From positions 44,433 to 108,432 of the forward strand of contig JBCBBT010000003.1 of NCBI GenBank assembly GCA_038531315.1: a stretch of DNA of 64,000 nt. The letters run 5' to 3'. Made by a program: the position numbers and the translations under genes. Numbering within the stretch: the first letter of the stretch is position 1; each line of letters opens with the position of its first letter. Below the pieces are notes generated by a model, which saw only the letters and a list, made by a program, of their open reading frames with translations, did not search any database and was not told where the DNA came from. Shown one piece after another: positions 49,651-57,559 of this stretch. This stretch comes from JAJFFW01 sp038531315 (lineage in GTDB: Bacteria > Pseudomonadota > Alphaproteobacteria > Caulobacterales > Parvularculaceae).

Positions 49651-52608
49651 TTATTCGGCGGCGTCGATTTTCGGGGGCGTCTTGCGGCGGACCGGTTTTC
49701 TGGCGACCCGCGCTTTTTGGGCGCTGGCCCGGTCCCGGCCTTTTGCAGCCGCCGCCGCCGCTGCCGCGCCGCCCGCCGCCTGGCCGGCCCGCCGCCCATC
49801 GCGGCCGTCATGGGCGCCCGCCGCTGCGGGTTTGCTCAGGGGCGACTTGTCGCCATCTTTCGGACCGGACGGTCCTTGCGTCCCGGAAGGCGGCGGCGTT
49901 CCCGCGGGCGCGCCGCCGGGCGCTGCATTTTCGGCGCTTGCATTCTCGACGCCGGCTTTCGCGCCGGGCTTGGTCGGCAGGTAACAGGTCACGCAGGTGC
50001 CTTCGTTCGGCGTCGATTCCATGCGCACCCAGCCGCCATGGAGATCGACAAAGCGTTTGACGAGCGCGAGCCCGATGCCGGCGCCGGCGGAAGGGCCGCG
50101 GCTTTCAAACGGGTCAAAGGCTTTCGGCTGGTCTTCCGGCGAGACCCCGCGGCCTGAATCTGTCACCCACAATCGCACAAGTCCCGGCGCGCGGTCAGCG
50201 CCAAGCGTCACCTCGCCGCCGGCGCTCGTATAGGCGAAAGCGTTCGACAGAAGATTGAAGAGAACCTGCTTAAGGCGTTTTTCGTCAGCCAGCAGCGAGC
50301 CGATGTCGCGCGGACATTCGACCTTCAAAACGATTTGCGTGTCTTCGGCCTTCAGCGCCGCATAGGTCGCCGCGCTGTCGAGCAGCGCGCGGATATCTGT
50401 CTCTTCCGGATCGATCGACATCTTGCCGGCGTCGATCACGGCGAGGTCGATGATGTCCGTCACCAGATCGCGCAGATGATGCGAGGCGGCGAGAATGGAG
50501 GCGATATAATCTTTCTGGCGATCGTTCAGAACACCGAACATCTCGCCGTCGAGCATTTCACCGAAGCCGATGATTGTCGCAAGCGGGGTGCGCAACTGAT
50601 AGGAAATATGATCGACAAATTTTGACTTTTGCCGGTCGATGTCCTCCAGCAACGCATTGCGGTGTTTCAGTTCCTTCTCGCGCTCGCGCGAGTCTGTGAC
50701 GTCGAGGAAATGGACGAGCGTCGCGCCGTCGGGCAGGGGCTCGGTTCCGAAAGCGAGCGCTGCGCCGTCGCGCATGACGAGGGTTCCGTCGGTGATCGGT
50801 TGGCGCATTTCCGGCGACATTGATGTCGCCCGCTTTTTGACTTCCGACAGCGCCGGGGCGCATTGCTCGGTCTGCTCGTTCAACATCGCAATGACGCGAT
50901 CAATATGCGGCCCGCCGTCGAGGCGCTGGGCGTCGAGCCGCCACAGCTTTTCAAACGCCTGATTGTAAAGCCGCAGGGCGCCGTTCGCGGCGAACACCGC
51001 GACCCCTTCAGAAAGATTGTTGAGCGTCGCATTCTGTACGCTGAGTTGCGTATTGAATTTGCGCTCAAGCTGCATGTTTTCGGTAATGTCTTCGTAGAGC
51101 GTCAAAACGCCGCCAAGCGGATGACGCGCCCCGGCTACGCGCACGGTGCGCCCGTCCGGCAGGTGCCAGATATCGTCCGGCGCTTCGCCGCCGCGCTCAG
51201 AGCCGGGCTCGGCGAGCGCGCCCGTATATAGCTGCAGCTGTTTTTTCTTCCAGCCCGCATAGTCCGCCTGCGCCGGCAGGAGCCCGCGTTGCAGCATCTT
51301 GTCGAGCAATTCCGATTGCGTCGGGCGGCTGATCAGATCGGCGTCTTCAAGCCGCCACAATTTCAGGAAAGCGTCGTTGTAATAGATCAGCTCCTGCGCG
51401 CCGCCAAAAAGCGCCACCGCTGTCGGAATCTGGTCGAGAGTGCGGCGGTTTGCATCTATGTGCTGCTTCAGTTCCGTCCGTGTGCGGTCAAGATCCGTTA
51501 CATCGACGGCGAACCCGCCGATGGCCGCGTCGCCGGCCGTATGCATCGGGGTTTCCGAAACCCTCAGCACACGGCGCTCGCCCTGGATATTGACAATGAC
51601 GCGCCCGTCAACGGCGCGTTTTTCCTGTGCGGCTTTTTCCGCAATCTTGCGCACCGCGGGATCAAGCTCGATCTGATCTTTCAGGATCGCGCCGGCGGTG
51701 GTGCCTTCAACCGCCTCCACATAGGCCTTGTTGACCCACACAAGATCAAGATCGGCGCTGCGCCGCCAGGCCGGCAGGGGCGCGCGTTCAAGAAAGTTCA
51801 GCGCGCCATGAAGGTCGGCGGTGCGTTCATGCACCTTGCCCATAAGGCCGGAGTCTTCGGCCATGCGCGCGGCGGGGTCGGTCAGCCACAACGCCACCTG
51901 ACCGCCGGCGACGCGACCGTCCGCTTCGATGGCGCGGCCTTCGGAGGTGACGACCGATCCCGAAAAGGCGAGGCCGTGGGCGCGTAAATCGTGAACCTTT
52001 TCGCGCAGGGTCTTGATGTCTTCTGAAGGGCCGTCGTCTTCGAGCGGCAATTCGCCGAGCGATTCCAAAAGCCGGCCGACGGGGGAGAACGGGTTGGCTT
52101 TGGCGCCGTCGGCGTCATCGCCAAATACGCCCGTCGAAAACGACATCAGCGAGGCGAGCGCAGCCGGGCCGCCGAGCACTTTCGGCTCGCCCCAGCCGGT
52201 TTCAATTGAGGAGTAATCATCTTCCCAGACGAGAACGAGGCCAGGGTTGGCGGAGATAACGGCTTCAGCTTTTTCAAGCTGGGCTTCCATCTCGGCGAGT
52301 TTCGTCGACCAGGTCATCGACTGGGTTTTTGACGCCGCCGAAATCCGCATCGCCCAGGCGACCGCGGCGAGGGCGAGGCCGATCGCGCCCGCGGCGCCGG
52401 CGACCACCGGATCGATTGTCGATAAGAACGCCGTCAGGCCGCGCCCGCCGGATTGCGCGCCGCCGTCAAGCGATTGCGCCGCGCCGCCGCCGGCGATGCC
52501 GGCCAGAATGGTCAGCGAGACCGCGCCCAGCCCGGTGCGCACGCGTTTTCGCGCACGCTTGCGTGATGTCGAACAATCTGGAGCGCCGGAAAGCGCGCGC
52601 TGCGACAT
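49651..52608 (-). CDS. divL: DivL-type PAS sensor kinase with Tyr in place of the H-box His
   Basis: This 985-residue protein has two N-terminal membrane segments (about 25-45 and 70-92 in this numbering) and a linker. It then has several PAS domains between about 270 and 640 (ELIYYNDAFLKLWRLEDADL and ALRLYNQAFEKLWRLDAQ are two matching copies). The dimerisation helix KFVDHISYQLRTPLATIIGF follows. Tyr670 (codon TAT at 50599-50601) replaces the phospho-accepting His, as in Caulobacter DivL. The ATPase is intact: N-box FNLLSNAFAY, G1 VTDSGRGVS, F-box FDPFE, G2 GAGIGLALVKR. A low-complexity Ala/Gly/Lys tail of about 100 residues ends it. DivL links DivK phosphorylation to CckA and so to CtrA. 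The start is ATG 52608; the frame continues to TTG 52653. Confidence 0.88.
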   Translation of the reverse strand: MSQRALSGAPDCSTSRKRARKRVRTGLGAVSLTILAGIAGGGAAQSLDGGAQSGGRGLTAFLSTIDPVVAGAAGAIGLALAAVAWAMRISAASKTQSMTWSTKLAEMEAQLEKAEAVISANPGLVLVWEDDYSSIETGWGEPKVLGGPAALASLMSFSTGVFGDDADGAKANPFSPVGRLLESLGELPLEDDGPSEDIKTLREKVHDLRAHGLAFSGSVVTSEGRAIEADGRVAGGQVALWLTDPAARMAEDSGLMGKVHERTADLHGALNFLERAPLPAWRRSADLDLVWVNKAYVEAVEGTTAGAILKDQIELDPAVRKIAEKAAQEKRAVDGRVIVNIQGERRVLRVSETPMHTAGDAAIGGFAVDVTDLDRTRTELKQHIDANRRTLDQIPTAVALFGGAQELIYYNDAFLKLWRLEDADLISRPTQSELLDKMLQRGLLPAQADYAGWKKKQLQLYTGALAEPGSERGGEAPDDIWHLPDGRTVRVAGARHPLGGVLTLYEDITENMQLERKFNTQLSVQNATLNNLSEGVAVFAANGALRLYNQAFEKLWRLDAQRLDGGPHIDRVIAMLNEQTEQCAPALSEVKKRATSMSPEMRQPITDGTLVMRDGAALAFGTEPLPDGATLVHFLDVTDSREREKELKHRNALLEDIDRQKSKFVDHISYQLRTPLATIIGFGEMLDGEMFGVLNDRQKDYIASILAASHHLRDLVTDIIDLAVIDAGKMSIDPEETDIRALLDSAATYAALKAEDTQIVLKVECPRDIGSLLADEKRLKQVLFNLLSNAFAYTSAGGEVTLGADRAPGLVRLWVTDSGRGVSPEDQPKAFDPFESRGPSAGAGIGLALVKRFVDLHGGWVRMESTPNEGTCVTCYLPTKPGAKAGVENASAENAAPGGAPAGTPPPSGTQGPSGPKDGDKSPLSKPAAAGAHDGRDGRRAGQAAGGAAAAAAAAKGRDRASAQKARVARKPVRRKTPPKIDAAE

Positions 52609-52860
52609 GGTTTCAAAATCCAACCGTACTCCACCAAGATATGGTGAGAGCAATATTCCCCAGCACCATATGTACTGTGTTCGTTTTGCCCGGCTAGCCT
52701 GAATAAGATGTTTTTTCGGTAGGACGCCGACGCGTTTTCAACAGCTCAAAGCCCCGCCGCGTCTGGTCGCGCCCCCGCTTTTGACGCCGCCAAAACAGTC
52801 AGCGCCGGCGGTTTCGCCCGCGCGAACGATGTGGCCGGCGCAAACGGTTCAGCCCCGGCG

Positions 52861-55008
52861 CTAGCGGTTAGGATTATCTTTGTCGTCGGCGGGGGCGTCT
52901 TCCTCGCCGCCGGACTGGCGCGGGGCCCCGAAAATCGAGTTGATGACTTCGTTGGCGATCGCCTCCTCGGGGCTTTGGGCGCTCGCTGCGCCTTCGTCCT
53001 TAGCGCCTTCTTGGGCGCCGCCTTCACCGCCGCCTGAAGAGCCGCCGCCAAGCACGCCGCGCAGGATCGATTGGGCGGCGCTCGGTTCTTTCTGATCGCC
53101 GCTTTGTGCGCCGTCCTTTGCGCCGCCGTCGCGGGCGCCGCCAAGCGCGCCGCCGATCAGGTCCCGCACGCCGCTGCGGACCCGGTCGCCGACCAGCGCT
53201 TCTGCGTCAACCGATACTTTGGGCTGTGCAAATGTCCCCGTGACGCGCATCGGCACCGCGATCGCCCGCCCGCCCTGGCCGTCGGCCGTTGACGTCGCTC
53301 GCGGCGACAAGCGCAGATCGATCGTCTGGTTCGGCAAATTGACGGACCCGCTTCCGGTCATCTTTAAAAACGGCCCGCTCATCGAAATCGTCCGTGCGCT
53401 AACAACACCATTGTCCATTCTAAAGGCGGACAGGAAATTCGTAAAATCTGTCGCCTCGTCCGGTCCGCGTGCGGATGAGATGGCGCTGGTGAGCGCGGCC
53501 GGGTCAAAGCCCTGTTGCAGCGACGCGGCGGCGCGCGCGAGCTTGGCGATGTTGATGCCTTTGATGGCGCCGTCATTGAGGTCGAAGCCGCCGTCGCCGT
53601 CGAGCGTGCGCATGATGGCGGCCTGGCTTGCGCCGCTGGCGGTGAATTTGAGGGTCAGCGATCCGAGCCCGAGAAGGCGGTCGGTTTTGAGAAAGTCCGC
53701 AGAAAACGCCTCCGCTTTGACTGCGCCCAGATCAAACTCGCCGGCGAAAGACGGCGCTGCGCTGCGCGCATTGACGACCAGCTGCCCCGAGCCTTCGCCG
53801 CCATAGAGCGCCATCTTTGGAATGTCGGCGACCATCCGGCCATTGACAATCGACAGTTTCATTTGCGACGAGCCGATATTGAGATCGTTCAGCATGACCC
53901 GCGAGGCCGCGACGGAAAGATCCGCATCAAGATTACGCAAGCTCGAAAAATCGATTTTCGCCTCAGACCATGCCGGGAATCCGCCTTCCGTCGCCGCGGG
54001 CGGCGGCATATAGGGGCGCAGATCAAGCAGCGGCGTTGAAATCGCGCCGCTTGCTTTCGGGCGCGCGCCGCCCCAGTCGAGCGTGATCGCCCCATCGGCG
54101 CTGATCTTGTCGAACTGAAGAACGTCAAGCGCAAGGCGCGCGCTGGTCTCGCCGCCTTCGACGTCGCCGGTAATTTTCAACCGGTCAAAGCCAGGCGCAT
54201 CTTCAAGCGCCACATCCATCAGCGCGGCGAGCGCCGGCAAGTCAGGCGCATCAATCGAGAGCGGCCCGCTATAGGACAGCGTCTCGCCCGACGTGACTTT
54301 CAGGTCGGCGCCGACAGCCGCATCGGCGAGCGTCAAATCGAGCTTCAGGTCCGCTTCCTCGCCTTTCATCACAGCGTCAAGCGTCGTCAGAACGAGGCTC
54401 GCCGTTGACGGCGCGCCCTGGAAGACGAGGTCGCCGTCAAGCGTCAACGGTGCGGAGAGTTTTTCAAGCCGCGCCTTTAAATTCATGGCGCTCGCTTCAA
54501 AGCGCTGTCCTGTGGCGGCGTTGGCGAATACGGCCTTGCCGTCTTCGATGCGCACATCGCCAAGGCTCAAGTCGCCGACCTGGTCGCCCGCCGACGCGCC
54601 GTCGCCTGAGGTCGCCTCAGCGCCGGCGAGGTTCCAGTTCACCGCCCCGTCTTTCGCCACCTGAAGGTTCAGCGAAGGGCGGCGTAAGATAAAGCGTTCG
54701 ATCTCGATCGATCTGGATAGCAGCGGCATGATCCGCACGCCAATTGTCGCTTCGTCGATCCGCGCCAGATAGGCGCCGTCGAAACCCTCAGCGTTGGCGA
54801 TTTCCAGTTCTTTGACCGTGAAACCGGCGCGCGGAAAAATTGAAAAGGAAAGCTCGTCGGAAAAAGACACGTCCCGGCCGATCGCATTTTTCGCCGCCGC
54901 TTCAATCTGCGGCTTGTAGGTCGAGGCCGGCACCAGCATCGGGACCAGCGCCACGACCGCTGCGAGCATGACGATCAAAACCAGAACCCCGATCAGAAAC
55001 TTTTTCAT
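52861..55008 (-). CDS. AsmA family protein
   Basis: This is a 715-residue AsmA-like protein anchored by one N-terminal helix (MKKFLIGVLVLIVMLAAVVALV). The N-terminal AsmA block YKPQIEAAAKNAIGRDVSFSDELSFSIFPRAGFTVKELEIAN (about 30-71) is clear. A long beta-groove region follows, with the C-terminal AsmA signature GSLTLKFTASGASQAAIMRTLDGDGGFDLNDGAIKGINIAKL (about 465-508). AsmA-like proteins are thought to bridge membranes and carry phospholipids. The last 110 residues are Gly/Ala/Asp-rich low complexity. ATG 55008, preceded by AAGGAA, is the start; an upstream in-frame ATG at 55146 is not. Confidence 0.92.
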   Translation of the reverse strand: MKKFLIGVLVLIVMLAAVVALVPMLVPASTYKPQIEAAAKNAIGRDVSFSDELSFSIFPRAGFTVKELEIANAEGFDGAYLARIDEATIGVRIMPLLSRSIEIERFILRRPSLNLQVAKDGAVNWNLAGAEATSGDGASAGDQVGDLSLGDVRIEDGKAVFANAATGQRFEASAMNLKARLEKLSAPLTLDGDLVFQGAPSTASLVLTTLDAVMKGEEADLKLDLTLADAAVGADLKVTSGETLSYSGPLSIDAPDLPALAALMDVALEDAPGFDRLKITGDVEGGETSARLALDVLQFDKISADGAITLDWGGARPKASGAISTPLLDLRPYMPPPAATEGGFPAWSEAKIDFSSLRNLDADLSVAASRVMLNDLNIGSSQMKLSIVNGRMVADIPKMALYGGEGSGQLVVNARSAAPSFAGEFDLGAVKAEAFSADFLKTDRLLGLGSLTLKFTASGASQAAIMRTLDGDGGFDLNDGAIKGINIAKLARAAASLQQGFDPAALTSAISSARGPDEATDFTNFLSAFRMDNGVVSARTISMSGPFLKMTGSGSVNLPNQTIDLRLSPRATSTADGQGGRAIAVPMRVTGTFAQPKVSVDAEALVGDRVRSGVRDLIGGALGGARDGGAKDGAQSGDQKEPSAAQSILRGVLGGGSSGGGEGGAQEGAKDEGAASAQSPEEAIANEVINSIFGAPRQSGGEEDAPADDKDNPNR

Positions 55009-55248
55009 CGCGCTATTCCTTTTCACCAGCCGCCCGCGTCGTCGCAAAATAGGCGATCGGCACGGGCGCGCAACCGCGCCGGCCTGCGAGCGCGGCGGAT
55101 CGTTTGAAATACCGAATCGCGGCGTTTTTATGGTCCGCCTCCACACAGTCCGGTAAGGCGCGGCCAGCGTGAAAATTTGGCGAACATAAACGAAACGAAA
55201 TTAAATAAAGAATTTAATTACAGTAACTTAAAAGGTATTGCCAAAAGA

Positions 55249-55263
55249 GAACAAAAAGCGTAC
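55249..55263. promoter_or_regulatory. Putative LexA (SOS) box of recA
   Basis: GAAC-N7-GTAC matches the alphaproteobacterial SOS operator GAAC-N7-GAAC (the reverse complement of GTTC-N7-GTTC) at seven of eight positions. It lies 60 bp upstream of the recA start. Confidence 0.55.
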
Positions 55264-55323
55264 AAAAACGGACGCGCGACGCCGCGTTGACGGTGAGCGC
55301 GCGGTCAGGCAACGGAGGCGACA

Positions 55324-56409
55324 ATGCAGAAACAGGGCTTACGGCTCGTACAGGCGGACGACGTGGACAAGACAAAAGCGCTGGAAGCAGCGATCTCTCA
55401 AATTGACAAAGCCTTTGGCCGCGGCTCGGTGATGAAGCTCGGCGATCGCGAGGTTGTGGATATCGAAGCGATCTCAACGGGCTCGCTCGGGCTCGATATC
55501 GCGCTCGGGATCGGCGGGTTGCCGAAGGGCCGTATCGTGGAAATTTACGGGCCGGAAAGCTCCGGCAAGACGACGCTCGCCTTGCATGTCGCCGCGCAGA
55601 CCCAGCGCAAGAGCGGCGTCGCTGCGTTTGTCGACGCCGAACACGCGCTCGATCCGATCTATGCGCAAAAACTCGGCGTTAATCTCGACGATCTTCTGAT
55701 TTCCCAGCCCGACACCGGCGAACAGGCGCTCGAAATCGCCGATACCCTGGTGCGCTCCGGCGCCGTCGATGTTCTCGTTATCGATTCCGTCGCCGCGCTG
55801 ACGCCGCGCGCGGAACTGGAGGGCGAGATGGGCGATTCACTACCGGGTCTTCAGGCCCGCTTGATGAGCCAGGCGCTGCGGAAGCTGACCGGTTCAATTT
55901 CGAAATCCAATTGTCTGGTTATTTTTATCAACCAGATCCGGATGAAAATCGGCGTCATGTTCGGTTCGCCTGAAACGACGACCGGCGGCAATGCCCTGAA
56001 ATTCTATTCATCCGTACGCCTCGATATCCGGCGCATCGGCGCGATCAAAAAGGCCGACGAAGTCGTCGGCAACCAGACCCGCGTCAAGGTGGTCAAGAAC
56101 AAGGTCGCCCCGCCGTTTAAGCAGGTTGAATTCGATATCATGTACGGGGAGGGGATTTCGCGCACCGGCGAGCTGATCGATCTCGGCGTCAAGGCCGGCG
56201 TTGTGGAAAAATCGGGATCCTGGTTTTCCTATAATGGCGACCGGGTCGGACAGGGCCGCGAGAACGCCAAGCAGTTTTTGAAGGACAATCCTGATATCGC
56301 CGACTCGATCGATCACGCGGTGCGGGCGAATGCGGGGCTTGTGGCTGAAGAAATGCTGTCCGGCGAAAGCGCCAGCGAAGACGATGACGGCGACGCGTTA
56401 GAAGCGTAG
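55324..56409 (+). CDS. recA: Recombinase RecA
   Basis: The 361-residue RecA forms filaments on single-stranded DNA for recombination and SOS induction. Walker A is GPESSGKTT (about 78-86), Walker B VLVIDSVAAL, and loop L2 is INQIRMKIGVMFGSPETTTGGNALKFYSS. The tail is acidic (ASEDDDGDALEA), as usual. GGAGG precedes the ATG. The stop is embedded in a short GTTAGAAGC repeat. Confidence 0.98.
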   Translation: MQKQGLRLVQADDVDKTKALEAAISQIDKAFGRGSVMKLGDREVVDIEAISTGSLGLDIALGIGGLPKGRIVEIYGPESSGKTTLALHVAAQTQRKSGVAAFVDAEHALDPIYAQKLGVNLDDLLISQPDTGEQALEIADTLVRSGAVDVLVIDSVAALTPRAELEGEMGDSLPGLQARLMSQALRKLTGSISKSNCLVIFINQIRMKIGVMFGSPETTTGGNALKFYSSVRLDIRRIGAIKKADEVVGNQTRVKVVKNKVAPPFKQVEFDIMYGEGISRTGELIDLGVKAGVVEKSGSWFSYNGDRVGQGRENAKQFLKDNPDIADSIDHAVRANAGLVAEEMLSGESASEDDDGDALEA

Positions 56410-56438
56410 CGTTAGAAGCAGCGTAGAGTTAGAAGCGA
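56396..56438. repeat. GTTAGAAGC triplicate spanning the recA stop codon
   Basis: Three copies of GTTAGAAGC, spaced by GTAGC-type sequence, lie across the end of recA and the first bases after it. The first TAG is the stop codon. The arrangement suggests duplication by slippage at the 3' end. Confidence 0.75.
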
Positions 56439-56889
56439 AAGACAAGCGCCTTTTAACGGGCGGTGGGCGCGCGCCGGTTCTTGGCGCGGCCCCTCCCGTC
56501 GCCGGGGTTGGTGAGCCGAGGTCTTCTTATCTCTGGTTCTTTGATCGCCGGCGAGCAGCGTCTCTTGTGTGGAGTGCTCTTATGCGGGCTGATTCTTATT
56601 CGGGCTGATCTGGAAGGCCGCGTGTTGTCTTTGTGATCGCTTTGTTGAGAGGACGCAGCGGTCTTGTCAGAGCCCGTTCGTGATTAAAGTGACGTTTTTG
56701 CCGGCCAAACGCTCACACGGCCAAACGCACAGTTGTCCGGGCCCTCGACTGACCAAGCCCTCGAGTGGCCAAACCCTCGAGTGGCCAAGCCCTCAAGTGG
56801 CCAAGCGCGCCGCCGACCAGGCGGACGTCTGTCACGGGTGACGGACCGCACGGCCGACCGAAAACAAATGCAGCAACAGGAGCCTCGCC
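56410..56889. other. 480-bp repeat-rich intergenic region after recA
   Basis: No gene is seen. The region contains the end of the recA repeat, a pair of CGGGCTGAT repeats near 56586 and 56600, and the 16-bp tandem array at 56741. No good T-tract terminator follows recA. Confidence 0.5.
56741..56804. repeat. 16-bp tandem repeat, four copies
   Basis: Four head-to-tail units related to GCCCTCGAGTGGCCAA (56741, 56757, 56773, 56789) differ by one to two bases each. Related GGCCAAACGC pieces occur just upstream at 56703-56727. The array sits about 85 bp before the VOC gene. It is a probable minisatellite. Confidence 0.9.
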
Positions 56890-57276
56890 ATGATCGGATA
56901 TGTCATTCTCGGAACCAAAGATCTTAAAAAAGCGGCCGCCTTTTACGATGCGCTGTTTATTGACGGGCTTGGGGGCTCGCGTTTCATGGAGGGCGACAAC
57001 CACGTTGCATGGATGGGGCCTGACCCGACAAAGGCGGGACTCGGCGTGATGTATCCCTTTGATGGGGAACCGGCGAGCGTCGGCAATGGGGTCATGGTCG
57101 CTCTCGAATGCGACACGCCGGAAGCGGTCGACCGGATGTATAAAAAAGCAATCGACCTCGGCGCGTCTGATGAGGGCGCTGCGGGTCCGCGCGGCGGCGG
57201 CTTTTACGCCGGCTATTTTCGCGATCCCGACGGCAACAAGCTCAACTTCTTTTGTATGACCGGCGACGCAGGATAA
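56890..57276 (+). CDS. VOC-family (glyoxalase/bleomycin-resistance fold) protein
   Basis: This is a 128-residue single VOC protein. It begins MIGYVILGTKDLKKAAAFYDALF and ends YAGYFRDPDGNKLNFFCM, the conserved pair of beta-alpha-beta-beta-beta motifs with the metal-binding Glu replaced by Asn (NKLNFF). It may bind a small molecule or catalyse a metal-dependent reaction; there is no specific assignment. It stands alone between recA and alaS. Confidence 0.88.
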   Translation: MIGYVILGTKDLKKAAAFYDALFIDGLGGSRFMEGDNHVAWMGPDPTKAGLGVMYPFDGEPASVGNGVMVALECDTPEAVDRMYKKAIDLGASDEGAAGPRGGGFYAGYFRDPDGNKLNFFCMTGDAG

Positions 57277-57559
57277 GGCGCAAGATGTTTGGCGCATCGG
57301 GCCGCTTAAATGAGCGGCGCGCGCTGCGATAATTGCGCTTCGGAAAAACACCGGCCAATCGATTGAATCCTGCCGTCTTTTCAGCTGCGACCGGATCACC
57401 TACATGTGGGCGCTGACAGGAGCGCCCGCCCTCATATACTGAATGGGCGGGCGGCGTCGCCCTGCCGCTCACGCCAATGTTCGCCATGGTGTTCATGAGG
57501 CCATTGCATGTATGGGCGGTCCGACCGAGCGGCGCAGCGCATTGGAGGTGACGGCGGCG

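Noticed and set aside
56741..56804. CRISPR array
   Set aside because: The 16-bp units are contiguous without spacers and no cas genes are present; it is a tandem repeat.
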